From Catonia carolina (Eukaryota > Arthropoda > Insecta > Hemiptera > Achilidae): a stretch of 64,000 nucleotides of DNA. The stretch spans positions 130,388,171 through 130,452,170 of the forward strand of contig JAQMRL010000002.1 of assembly GCA_035578175.1 (NCBI GenBank), in the 5' to 3' direction. Shown here piece after piece: positions 44,693 to 57,100 of this stretch. The notes beneath the pieces are model-generated. The model did not search any database and was not told the DNA's origin. It saw only the letters and a program-made list of their open reading frames with translations. A program made the position numbers and the translations under genes. The first letter of the stretch is position 1; each line of letters starts with the position of its first letter.

Positions 44693-45188
44693 TTGTTTGT
44701 ACGATTTATGAATTGGTTACGTGTTTTGTATATTTCGTCTATAGTTCGCTTGCTTTTATAGGTTTTTGCTACTTCCCCAAAATATGGTGTTTTTAATAAA
44801 TAAAGGAACATTTTTTCAAAAACTGCTGGTTTAATTTTTCTGAAAATTTTACCCAGTATTCAAATCATATGGGCGCTGAGTGTTTACTATGATGAAAACT
44901 AGAGCATAAATTATTTTATAAAACCATTTGACGAAAAATCTTTGTATCTTCGAACCTTCAAATAAGAAAACTTTTTTCTAGGATCTTGTGAAACTTATCA
45001 TTACATTAAGTGAAACAGTTGTAAAAAATTGGAAGAGATTGGGTGAGTAATTTTGTTGAGAAAATGTTTCTTATATTAACATAGTGTAAGATACAGATTC
45101 CGTGTTAGTTTTTCTAAATTAACTTCTGTACGCTATCTGATCTATCACATTCGTCTTCTTCGTATCTTTTTCAGTTTTTATGAACGAT
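44693..45188. other. Unannotated stretch
   Basis: Nothing recognised. Confidence 0.3.
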
Positions 45189-45590
45189 CGTTTGTTGTTT
45201 AGGTCATCAGCCGAAGGTCTGGTTTGAACCTCTAGAATCTTTACTGAGTAAAACAAGGAGTAAGGGGGTTTACCATTTCTTTTCTCACTGAGTGGAAAAG
45301 TATGCTTATTAGCTTGCAAGCCCTCTGAAAAGCATATACTTTCCACCCTGAATATGAAACCTTTACTTCGTCACCACAGGATGTGCCTGTATAATGAAAT
45401 TCATTATTCTCAGAGGAGATAACTCTGACTAGATAACTCTTTTATTTCTCTACCTCTTCTGTTCTTAAATACTTTAGTCATATAATTGGCTGACCATTTG
45501 ATAAGAAAAAATAACTATTTTTTTGTAGCTCGAGGACTAGCAGATCGAGTGCAAATATTTAACACTCCACCTGCCTGTTATGGGCATAAC
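45189..45590 (+). repeat. Interspersed repeat R2
   Basis: Long copy from TTGTTGTTTAGGTCATCAGC to CACTCCACCTGCCTGTTATG, similar to 34207-34610. Confidence 0.83.
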
Positions 45591-46689
45591 TAATTTTTTA
45601 TCAGTGAAATAACGGATTGTAAAAATATTATCTGGCCCGTTCTGTATAATGGACTATTAGAAATTCAGTAGGATATCACATTATAAAATGTGCAGATAAA
45701 TAAAATTTTCAGTGAATCGAATGATGGTAATAGAAATATATTAAAAGGCTGGACTACTACATTCTGTTGGAATGTAATCCTGCGTGTGTCATGTACGTAT
45801 ATGGTTATGAGATGATAGATGCACTCGATGTCAGGAAACAAGCCTTCCTGTTGTCGGGAAGTCAACAAACATAACAAGTCTTTAGTTTATTTTTGGATCT
45901 TGTTTTACTTTCAACAGGTTTTCCAGTTAAATTTAGCACGGATTCTTTCCACTCGTTATGGTTACAACGCGTGTGTATCGCAACGTGTTCGGAATAAAGA
46001 AATTGAGTTCTTGACTCATCCACCTGGTTTTTTTATAACTTATTATCCTCTGGTACTTTTTTATTGCTTTTTAAATGCCATAATATATGTTTAAAACACG
46101 TTGAAGTCTCTTTTATAATACTGGAATCTTAAGAGATATTTAAATTGTTGAACAATTCTGTATAATGGATATTAAATACAAATTATGTAATATAAGACAC
46201 AGTATTACATGATTATTTTATTATTTTAATTTAAAACTCTTACCAAACTACATTCTTGTAATCATGAAAACAGTTTTACTAAACAGATAATTTTTTTTAA
46301 TGCCGCCTATTTCGTGACTAAATTATTTTCTTAGCTTACGTACTACAGCATTTTGAGTTGTGTAAAATTAAGATTGTCATGGCGAGATCAGTTGTCGATG
46401 AATCCACTTCTCGATCCCCGGCTTCCTAGACACACGCCGCCCTAGCCAATGAACAAACTGTAATTTCTTTAAATTCTTATTTTATTCTGCTAATTTATAA
46501 CAATGAAGTACACACAAAAATAACTCATATTATAACAACTTCTAAACATACAAATTAAATTTATATATAGGCCTACTGTATAACTGAGAATACATAGAAA
46601 ACGAACAACCAATATCCCTCAGCCCAAGATGTAGGCTACTTACAATATAAATCTTTTACTGGTAAAACATTTTTTATATTTCATTAGAA
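45591..46689. other. Unannotated stretch
   Basis: Contains 70- and 91-codon ORFs on opposite strands with no recognisable family. Nothing supported. Confidence 0.3.
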
Positions 46690-47150
46690 ATTATACATTT
46701 TCACTACTGCCTGACTGAATGAAATCACTAATTGTTTGTTGTAATGCTGAAAATCTTGATGAAGATATTTCTACAGCGCCTCATACAACACGACGTCTGT
46801 CTGTATATCCTTGTTGTACTGCTTTATGTACTGCAGTTCTATTCCAAGTGCTTCTGCTGCTTCATGTTACATATTTAATTAGTTTATTCTGGACCTTAGC
46901 CGGAGTCCGTGATGATTATGGAAACTATTTCTTTGTCTGTAATTTGAACACCTTCATCGTCAGCTGTCAGCTACTCGTTTACGTCAACTTCTTCTGAATT
47001 TTCACAGCCAACACCATTTAGATGGAATAAATTAATATTAAGTAAAAAATGAAGATTAAATTTTCCTTTTGTTTTATATTTTGTTATGCACATTTTTCGG
47101 TTAATCCGAACAACTTTCCAATTAGCGTGGATTAGTGGGGTTGTTATGTA
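46690..47150 (-). pseudogene. Tigger/pogo transposase C-terminal relic
   Basis: The minus strand reads EEVDVNE, stop, LTADDEGVQITDKEIVSI near 46910-46980. Restoring nothing, this still matches the pattern of Tigger/jerky-type transposases after the DDE domain. It is followed by patches such as AAEALGIEL. About 47095-47150 contains AATCCGAACAACTTTCC and TTAGCGTGGATTAG, which resemble Tigger end sequence. Stops show it is dead. The plus-strand 92-codon frame over the same bases is a shadow. Confidence 0.55.
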
Positions 47151-47242
47151 CTACGTATGACTTATCTACGACTTCTTCCTCTTTAAAATATGACCATCTA
47201 CTGTTAAATCTATCAAATTATGCCTCTTGTGATTGGTGACAT

Positions 47243-47864
47243 TCTTCTTCTTCTTAAGGTGCCTATCCGTTACGAATATTGGCGATCATCATAGAAATTC
47301 TCTATTTGTCAACAGTAATACGAAAGAGTTGTAAGGAGGTTTTCTTGAACCAGGTCTAAAGATCCTTTAACCGCAATGTCCTTCTTCTTCCGGGGCCTCT
47401 TTCTCCGAAGATCTTCCCCTGCAAAAACACTGAAGCAAGGCAAATCTGGCTTCATTCTGCATAATATGACCCCCCGATACTGCAGCTTACGTGCTTTGAG
47501 AGCTATCTAAACTTGCAGATCCTTTCCCATCCTTCGTAGAACTTTGACGTTGGTCACAAGCGCCGTCCAGTGAATTTGAAGAATTCTTCGATATAACCAC
47601 ATATCGAATACATTTAATGCAAAAGAGATATTATGGCTCTTGAAGAAGACACTCATTCTATTAAATGTGTATCGAGCTTTCCCAACGTGGAACTTTATTT
47701 CTTGCATGCTGTTCCAGTCTTAATTTAGTATCATGCCCAGGTACGACATTCTTCTGACCTTCAAACAGCGACGTCTGTCTACCTGTTGCTTGTTACATTT
47801 TACACCTTACCTTTTCCTTTACCTTTTCTTATTTTACATTGTTGGAGGGACCACTACAACTACC
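47243..47864 (-). pseudogene. LINE C-terminal relic with (GAA)n tail
   Basis: The complement begins after AAGAAGAAGAAG (47246-47258). It reads back through RT C-terminal sequence: MQEIKFHVGKARYTFNRMSVFFKSHNI is an open part at 47507-47707, and VLRRMGKDLQV precedes the end. Similar to 13210-13640. The right edge merges into a HINE-like copy near 47865. Confidence 0.65.
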
Positions 47865-48445
47865 TTGCAATTTTTCACTTTTTTGCAATTTTCTCAGAAA
47901 CGGCTGTTACGTTTTTTTTAATCGCATTATAATAGGCCTACTACATTTTTTGTGCTCCACAAGATATGGTAAGCGCTATGTCTGCTAAAATTCTTGGGAG
48001 GCCTGTGCTCTCATAGGAAAAAATGGTGTTTTAAAAGTGCGGCCTTAATATGCATTCTAGGGGAAAATATACGAGTATATAATGAAAGTTGTAGAACATT
48101 AATAAACCTATAAATTTTATTTCAAATTTATTTTTGTACAACGCTTAGGTTAGCGAAAATGCGTAATTTTCTCTTTTTTCATCAAAATCGGTTCCTAGTA
48201 TTGCGGGATTTTACGACAAAATTGTATATAATTAAAGTTACGGGGAATAAACAAATCTACAACAACTGTTAATTCAAGCATTTTCTTCTACAGAGCTTAG
48301 TTTAGCGTCAATTAGTGATTTTCCTTATTTTTAAGTTGTACAGAGGTCGATTTTCATTTTAAATTGTTTACAAAGATTACACGTAGGTTACATGTTTAAT
48401 TATTTACATTGGCAAGATAAAGTCGTGGGAGTGTTTCACAGCAGA
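47865..48445 (+). mobile_element. HINE/DINE-1-like element, 5'-truncated copy 6
   Basis: Starts inside the body (GCAATTTTTCACTTTTTTGC), then CTCCACAAGATATGG. It ends GGCAAGATAAAGTCGTGGGA, then GTGTTTCACAGCAGA. The first ~300 bp, with start motif and microsatellite, are missing. Confidence 0.77.
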
Positions 48446-49818
48446 TTTTTCAATTGTATATCACCTCATATGATTAGCTACGCACAAGCCAAGGTTTTTA
48501 TAGGCATCATCATCGTGAACTAAAAATAAAAAATAGTTTCTACGTTGTTACCTATTATTCTTGGTTTGTGTCCATAGTAGAATTCTTTAAAAATGAATAA
48601 ACTAAATTTAACGTTTGGTAGTGGTTTGCTTACTCATATTATCATAGAGGTTAGTCATATATCCGATGATGTACTTAACAGATATTATTATACTTTATGT
48701 CAGCTAAGCTTGAGACCTATTCAAAACAGTTTTTATAGAATATTACGTAGCGCGATCCATCCGAAAAAGTTCACGTTCGTTGAACAGGAAATTAACAATT
48801 GTTAATTTTGTAATAATTAATTTACATTCTTATTATTATAAACATTTATTTTTAACTAGGCCTTAAGGTTGTTAATTGCAAACAAAGTACTGTAACAGTT
48901 TACCTTATTGTAATTCTTTTACACCCGACAAAACTTCATCAGACGACACATCATCCTCCTTGTCATTAATTGAATCTTGCTCCAAATTTACAAGTTTTTC
49001 TACCCGAACTTCGCTCAAAGAATCTAAATTCCACAATTTTTAGAAGATCGATTAGAATTCTTTTACTTTCTTACCGAATGGTAGCATTGTCCATAACAAT
49101 TAGATTAGAATAAATAAAATAAATTTAAACAACGGACCGATTCGATTGCTATTACGGCATCTACTGAAATTTACAGTATTGGAATTGTTTTATAGTAGGC
49201 TATATAGAAATGAAAGCGGGCAACGGGCGTTAGCCATCCGGTTACACATAGCGTAGACACAACAGATCCAACCTTACTTGGTAAAACGTTGTTTACAGTA
49301 GTTCTCATCTTAAAAGAAATATGGCAATGTTCTCGCTGTTATCCCGATTCCGAGCCCACCTTAATCATCCCCTAATTAATCATCTGTAATTCCAAATAAA
49401 GAAAAATTCTAAAAAAGTTCCTTTCATCCCATTCTTCGAACGACAAAGTAGCCTTTTTCTACGACTTCGTCATCCCGAGCGCAAGCTCACTTCTTTCAGG
49501 ACTCGGAAAAGAAATATACTCGGTTCATCGTAAGAAAGATATGTCGCGTAAACTAATAATGGCGTCACTGAGCATGCGCAATATTTAAAAATGTGTACAC
49601 ATTGATTAAAAAGTTACAACAAAATATTTTTATAAATAAAACTGTTAGGCCTACATCATATCATGACTGATGTTTTAAGTATTGATCAATAAATGTATTA
49701 AAACGTTAGACCTATACTTTATTTCCATTCTTTTTCATAAATAAGTGCGGTTACAAGTTATATGTATTACCTCTGATCTGTATGACGAAACAAGACAACT
49801 TTAAAAGTAAACATTTTT
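48446..49818. other. Mostly unannotated stretch
   Basis: Contains a segment at about 49556-49670 (GGCGTCACTGAGCATGCGCA through GTTAGGCCTACATCATATC) whose complement occurs at about 62640-62775, so part of this stretch is an interspersed repeat. Otherwise nothing recognised. Confidence 0.4.
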
Positions 49819-50732
49819 ACTTTCTCTTGCCTGTATGAATATATAGGAAGGAAAGTATTGTTTTCATGTCGATTTTTCGAAATCGAGTTTTCACCGGATC
49901 TATACGTTTTCAGACCCCCTGAACCCAAAAAACATGTTTTTAGCGATTGGTCTGTGTGTGTGTGTGTCTGTGTGTGAACAGAATATCTCAAGAACGGAAC
50001 ATCGTACGAACTTGAAACTTGAAACTTAAGTTACATACCACTACCGGACGCGACACGAACATTTTCATCAAAATCGGTCAACCGGAAGTGGTAGTTTATT
50101 CGTGTAATTTTTCACTTTTTTGCGATTTTCTCAAAAACTGGTCCTACGATTTTTTTAAAAATCGCCTGGTTTACTCAATTTTTTATTCTCTACAAGATAG
50201 GGTAGGCGTCATGTTTGCTGAAATTCTGGGTGAGGCTGTTTTTACGTAAAAACATAGTTTTTTTAAGATTACGGCTTTAATATGCAATTTAGAGCAAAAA
50301 TGTATATAATAAAAGTTGTAGAGAATTTAAAAACCTACAACTTTTATTTCAAACATTTTTTTGTATAACGCTTAGTTTAGCGGTAATTTGCGATTTTCAG
50401 TTTTTTTCTCACGAAAACGTGAGAAAAAACAATTTTTTTAACATTTCGGCCTTAGTATGCATTTTACGACAAAAGTGTATATAATTAAATTTATAGAAAA
50501 TTAAAAGATCTACAACTTTTATTTAGTGCATTTTTCTCTACAGAGCCTAGTTTAGAGAGAAAGAGTGATTTTCCGTATTTCTAAGCCAAACTGAGTGCGA
50601 TTTTCATTTTGCGTCTTTCACTCATGATTAAAATAAGGTTATGTTTATTTCTAATGTTTTATTACTAATGTTAGGTTTATTGTTAATTATTTGCATTGGC
50701 AAGAGAAAGTTGTGTGAGTGTTTCACACCAGA
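49819..50732 (+). mobile_element. HINE/DINE-1-like element, full-length copy 7
   Basis: Starts ACTTTCTCTTGCC after TTTTT, with a (TG)n at 49950-49976. Ends GGCAAGAGAAAGTTGTGTGA, GTGTTTCACACCAGA, then TTTTT. Nearly identical to copy 1 over long stretches; the youngest-looking pair. Confidence 0.8.
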
Positions 50733-51812
50733 TTTTTATTTTAATGATCGTCATCTAATATTAGTTTAATCGCTCGTTATTTCACAATTGAATTTGACGA
50801 TGACTTATCCAAACCCATAAACAAATCTCTCTCCACATTTTTGATAAAGACATGTCATCGTTATATGCTACCAATTCGCTTTTGACATTGTATTGTCTCG
50901 CATCGTTCTTACATGCATTATAATTTAATTTCGATTAGGAATTTAGTGTTATAGTATTTTTGTTTCTTTCATTTCTATTTATGGTTTAATTTTGTATGTA
51001 GTTAAAAGCGCTTATCAGTTATAATTGTGATTTTTTCATTAAAAGTGTTGAATTTTTTCTGAGTCACCGCTTTAGCAGCTGATTCGGTAACCGCTGTTGG
51101 TTTACTCAGCATATCGTTTATTACGATGAATCGAGTATAGCATATAGAATCCTAGTGTAGTTTGGTTACTTACTAGATATCATAAAATTTAAAATATGCC
51201 AAATGTTTCTAACAACACACGTTCCTATAATCGTCCTGTAGTATATTTAACGGTACACTCCATTAGCAAACATTATTCTATAGAAGGTGATGTATAATAT
51301 TATAACGGAATTATCGTTTTATTGTCATACTCCATCCTTCCGATGAATAGCCCCTACAAACGTCATTGTTGAATTTACATATTATATTCATGCATGGGCG
51401 GATTGTTGAGTGTTCATATTTTGTAATGATTCATATTATATATGATACTCTTTAACGGATTAGTTTTTTCATAAATTATATTGGAATGTGGTCTTAAAAC
51501 TGTGGCTTAATTTGGATAAATATATTCCAAAATTTTATGTATTTTTTTTTATTATATTTTCTCACTGTTATACAGCTTGTCTTTAGTTCGGCACGCCTCG
51601 GGTTCAGATCCAACCAAAATATTATTACATATTTTGCAGTAATATAAAACTTTGCCAAATCAAACCGATTCAGTTCAAACAAAATCAAGTCTGCAGAATT
51701 TTTAAATTTATGTATAATTCGTAATGATTAAAAAAATGGAATCAAGAGGGCAAAGAGATATGACAGACTTTTTTAATTAAAGTAGGGTAGATCTAACCTA
51801 TATCAAAGTTAT
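50733..51812. other. Unannotated AT-rich stretch
   Basis: Nothing recognised. Confidence 0.3.
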
Positions 51813-52416
51813 TGATGGGTGGCCTATATATGTCGGTTTCCCCAATATTTACGGAAATCGGAAGAAGTTGATGGAATAAGAAACCTATAGATAAAAAACA
51901 AATTTATTATATGAACTGTACATATATGTTACCTTGAAAATGTTATAGCAGGTGTTCAAAATGTCCACCATGATTCTCTATACACTTTATACAGCGACTT
52001 AAAACCGATTCACAAATTTTCAACAGTAACATTTTATCGACATTTACATAGTCAAATGCAATTAAAATAGAACTTTTTAGTTAGTGCAGGTTTTGTGGCT
52101 TAGAAGAATACACTAGTTCCTTTACAATGCCCTAACTAATTAAAATCTTCACTAAATTCTTCCAGTACTTTCGCATTATTTTTATGATGCTTCCACCACA
52201 ACTGAAACATATAAAGTCGTTGTTCAGTTGTAAACATTTTAAAAGTACCGTTACGAAATAAAAAAAATAGTAACTACACGGAGACGTACCTCACACTAGA
52301 CACTGTTACAGACAACTAATGAATGTTGCATGTGATGCTGCCAACATTACACTATCACCAACTTATCAAAATGAAATGTCCCATCTCATGGGGAAACCGA
52401 CGTATGGGCCACTCGG
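51813..52416 (-). mobile_element. Internally deleted Tc1/mariner-superfamily element
   Basis: The termini share ATGTCGGTTTCCCC (left) and the complement of GGGGAAACCGACGTATGGGC (right), with TA after the right end. The minus strand encodes the start of a transposase at 52238 downwards, MFTTEQRLYMFQLWWKHHKN, an N-terminal helix-turn-helix opening, stopping after EEFSEDFN. The far end reads SRCIKCIENHGGHFEHLL, a typical last block of such transposases (about 51950-52010). The catalytic centre is deleted. Confidence 0.78.
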
Positions 52417-52919
52417 TATAATACACGTACAGAATGTAAGGCTAATTTAATTTTTTTTAAATACAGTTTTTAATTTTAATTCTTTTACTGTTTTTTTAAC
52501 TTCTATGTTACTGTATGTCTACTCGTGCAAAGTTGACTTTTTCAATGGTTTGATTAATTTTTCGTTAAAATCTCTTTATTGTGTTCTAAAAATAATTAAT
52601 TGTGCAATAAATTTTAGTGTTTTTTGGAACTGGTTGTGAATGCTAAAAACGATTTTGATCTGACCGCGTATTTATAATCTCCATGTATATTAAGAATGCG
52701 GTAGAATACAATTGTGATCCTAGGTGTTTTTAATCGGGCCATGGAGTAGCTATACTGTACTCGGTTGACCGATCGCGTTAATAAATTGCCTGATTTATAA
52801 CGATTATCTTCAGTAAAATAACCCACATTCGGTAATTTAGAAAAACCTGTAATCCGGCATCACCCGAGTTCTGAAAGTGACGGACTAAAGAGAGGCTTCT
52901 GTATTATGATTATACAGGG
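52417..52919. other. Unannotated stretch
   Basis: Nothing recognised. Confidence 0.3.
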
Positions 52920-53640
52920 TGCATTTAAAAGGGAAGACCAAACTCTAGGAAGTGATTCTGTAGCTAAAAATAAGAAAAAATATTATTATAAACGACTAAC
53001 CACCAAAAACACCTACAATAAAAAATGCCTATCAATCAAAACCAAAATAAAACACTACAAAACGGTCGTTCAACCAAAGATAACGTATGGGTGCGAAACT
53101 CTATTCAAATTAAACCAGGAAAACAGAATAGATAAAATCCAAAAACTTGAAAGAAGCATCCTTAGGATCTGCATCGAAAAGAGACATCAAGTAGATGGAG
53201 AATAGAGATTACTACCAAATTACCAGGTCTACCAGGAGACCAAATCGGTAATAAATACGATAAGGAAAAAGAGAATATCCTTCTTTGGACATATAATCAG
53301 AACACCCAAAGATAGAATCACAAACCAAATAGTCAGAAAACTCTACCAGGAAAAGACAGAAGTAAAGTGGTTAAGAGAAAGCAAGAAAGATGTGGAAGAA
53401 TTAGCCATCACCTTCGAAGATCTAAAAAATAAAACTGAACAGCTGAAACTATTAAAAGATAAAAATATTAGATTCCAAGGAAACGTACATAAAAGCGGAA
53501 GCAGGAAAGTGATCTTTTCGGAAGCAGAAAGGCTAAGATCTGCCAGAATGAAAGAATACTGGAGGAAAATCAAAGAAAAGAACCAAAAGAGAGTGCCCAG
53601 AAACTGACTCAGTTGATCCAATGCGGTCTCAAAAGAAAAA
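52920..53640 (+). pseudogene. LINE C-terminal relic, moderately preserved
   Basis: Plus-strand frames give KIKHYKTVVQPKITYGCETLFK, then RIDKIQKLERSILRICIEKR (52906-53205). After a stop come KKRISFFGHIIRT and RSARMKEYWRKIKEKNQKRVPRN, ending at about 53604. An A-rich tail follows at 53630-53644. The RT active site is absent. Same family as the relic at 1-990 by shared order of blocks. Confidence 0.75.
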
Positions 53641-54075
53641 AAAACAATGGTCCGGAAAAGCTTTGTTAGCGAGTTACGGCTGGCGAAAGATTTCGCACGG
53701 AATTGAGTTATCCCGGAGAAATGAGGCCATGAAGATTTTTTAAGGATTTAATTTGAAACAAAGGCAACTCTAGGGCATCTTAGAGGTTTTAACCTGAAAA
53801 TTGAATAAAGCGGGTCCCAGAACTGTATCGCCCAGACTTTTAAAGATATCTGACATAAAATACAAAATTTTGGGTCGAAAATAACATTTTTGGATTTAAC
53901 TTAAAATAACTTTGTTAAATGTTCTATAAAGTCATTAGTTTAAAAAATAATAATTCTGAGAAAATTGTTGTAAGTAAAAAATGAATACAACAGAATTGAA
54001 ATTCGACCTTAAATAATTAAAAAAACAGACTAAATTGTTACTAAAAAATAAGGCCTACTATTTTTCACGAGTTTG
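53641..54075. other. Unannotated stretch
   Basis: Nothing recognised. Confidence 0.3.
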
Positions 54076-54082
54076 TAATAGT

Positions 54083-54084
<2 letters not shown>

Positions 54085-54121
<37 letters not shown>

Positions 54122-57100
54122 GAATTTCTACAGCAATTAAAGCCGTCTTTCGCATTTCAATCGCCAAGCCTCCCGATCCAGCCAATCACCCTCCTGCAGA
54201 TCTCTCTTGCTCATTGCTTCCATCACCTCCTCCATCCACCGTCTCGTTGGACGGCCTCTTTTCCTTCTCTCTGTTGGGGTCCAATTCCATATCCTACTGG
54301 GCCATCTGCTCTCACTCATCCTTCTCAAGTGCCCATACCAAAACAATACTTTTTTCCCAATTTCATCCAATACCCTACTTGGTTTTCCTACTCTCTGCCA
54401 GATTGTTTCATTTCGTATATGGTCCATCCTCGAAACACGACAACTGCGTCTCCAGAAGTCCATCTGTGCAGCCGCAATCCTTCGTCTACTTCTCTCAGTT
54501 AGCTCCCACGTTTCCGCACCATATGTAAGAACGCTTTGTTGTATCGCTCTTCCAATTCTACACTTTGTTTCTGTCCGGATATCCTTTGACCACAAAACTG
54601 AATTCAGCATTCCTGTAACTACTTTTCCCTGAGTCACTCTATTTACTATCTCCCGTTGGCTGTTTCCTTCTTTACTCAACACCACACCTAGATACTTATA
54701 TTCTTCACATACCTCTATCTTATGTCCCCCTATATGCAGATCTCGTCCAACAATTCCAATCGGTAAATACTTCGTCTTTGAATAGTTAACTTTTAAGCCC
54801 CATTTCTCAAGAACCTCTGTCAGTTTCCTCATCATATATTCAATATCGAACTCGTCATTCGCTATTACTACTTGATCATCTGCAAATAGAAGGGTATACA
54901 AATATTCTCCATCGATGTCGATACCCATATTAGCACATTTTGCCTTCCACTCTTTCAAAACTTCATTCATATAAATCTTAAACAAAGTAGGAGAGAGACA
55001 GCATCCCTGACGAAGTCCTTTTGTAACCTTAAATGGGGTAGACAGACGACCCTGCAGTTTTACAGTCGACTTTTGACCATCATATAGCTGTCTTATAGCT
55101 TCAACATACGTCTCCTGTACCCTATCTCCTAGTACTTCAAACAGCTTTTGCACTGGTACTGTGTCGTATGCTTTTTCTAAGTCTACAAAGACTAAGTGAG
55201 TCTCCAAATTTCTAGTTAATCTTTTCTCAATCAAATGCTTTAACACAAATATGTTGTCTACACACGATCTACCAGCTGTGAAGCCACTTTGCTCTTCCGC
55301 CACTTCTATTTCCTGCTCAATCCTTTCCTTCAAAATATGTCCGTACAACCTTCCCATTGAAGCCGTTACACTAATAGCTCTATAATTTTGACAATCTGTT
55401 TTATTCCCTTTCTTATGTATAGGAGTGATGTAAGCTAATTTCCATTCTTCTGGAATTACCTCTCCATGTATTAAACATTTATTAAATATGTCTGTTATTG
55501 TCTGAATGACAGAGTATGGAGCTTGTTTCAGCAATTCAACAGGAATGTCTCCAGGACCAGCCGCTTTACCATTCTTTGTTTTAGTTATTGCTGCTCGTAC
55601 TTCTCTAACTGTTATCACATTAATTCTACCAGTCTTAATTCGATTTGTACTAGGGATACCTTGAGTCATAAATTGTTGCCTATCCTCAGTGAAAAGTTTC
55701 TCATAATACTCTCTCCACTGTTGCAAGGAAATCATCTGCAAATTTACTTTGTTTGTAGTGTTACACTTCATACGTTTGAGGACCCGCCACGCTTCTCCAC
55801 TCCTAGTTCCATCTACATAACTGTCTAAAGTTCTACAAACGGCATCCCAAGAATCACTCTTTGCCTTGAGAACCGCTTTCTTTACTTCTTTACAGTACCT
55901 TTTGTATTCTTTCCCATCATCATCAGCACGTGTAGTCATCCACCTTTGGAAGAGTTTTTTCTTTTCCTCTACCATGACTTTCATCCTCGAGTCCCACCAA
56001 TAATTTGACTTTTGTCCTCCATTCAACATTTCCTTATTTCCGAGAGACTCAGCTGCTGCTCCATGTAATGCCGATTTTAATGTGTCATACTGACTCGCGA
56101 CATTTCCTGTCACGCCATCTTTAACTTTTCCCGCCAATCTTAATTTGTAAAGAAACTGGACTGAATCCTGATGAAGCAAATCCAACTTATATTTTATTGT
56201 CTCTATCTTTTGTCCCTCATCCTCTTTGTCATCAGATCTGACCCCACTATTTGAATAGGAGATAAACGGCAAGTAAATTTCGGCTCGAACAATGTAATGG
56301 TCTGTTGTACAAGGTGATCCTCTAAAAGCTCTTACATCCATTGTCCGTAATCTAGAGGTCTGTCTCTGGATTACATAGTCTATAATCGTTTGGATATTCC
56401 TAGTTAATTGTCTCCAGGTGTATTTATGTATTTCCTTATGCCTAAAGAAACCATTCATAATTTTCAAAGACAAATTATGGCATAAGTCTATCAGCCTACT
56501 TCCACTATCATTTAAAATTTCCTCTCCAAACCTTCCTACAACCTGATCTCCAACCTTCCTCCCAGTTCTTGCATTAAGGTCACCTATTAATATTATCTCC
56601 TTCTTAGAATTTATTTTCTCTAAATATTCAGCCAGGTTCTCATAGAATGTATCCTTACAATTAACACCCGAATCATCTGTTGGAGCATATACAGCAATAA
56701 AGCAAATCTTGTACCCCATAATTTCCATATCCAACTTCATCACCCGTTCATTCATTTCTTCCCAAGATTTTACGTTTCGTCGAAATTTCTTATGCACAAC
56801 TATAGCAACTCCTGATTTTGCACGTCTTTCTTTATTAACTCCACTATAAAACATAATATAATCCCCAACTTGTTCTGTACCTTTTCCTTTCTTTTTTGTT
56901 TCCGTTAATGAAGCAATGTCTATTTTTGAGTCTGATAAATGCTGAATAACTTCTTCTTTTTTAGTATTCAGTCCCTGAACATTCCACGTAGCAACTCTAA
57001 TTGTCCGCTTCCTTCTAATTTTCCTTTGAACATTTCCCGTTTGTTTATCCGTAATTCCAGTCCGTGTCCGAGGCTTGTTATTGAAATTTTTTGCGGTCTA

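Noticed and set aside
46719..46997. 92-codon plus-strand ORF with hydrophobic stretch resembling a membrane protein
   Set aside because: The opposite strand shows the Tigger-type QITDKEIV block, so this frame is most likely a shadow.
54035..54632. Plus-strand ORFs of 136-155 codons
   Set aside because: Antisense shadows over the poly(A) tail and C-terminal coding part of the minus-strand LINE.
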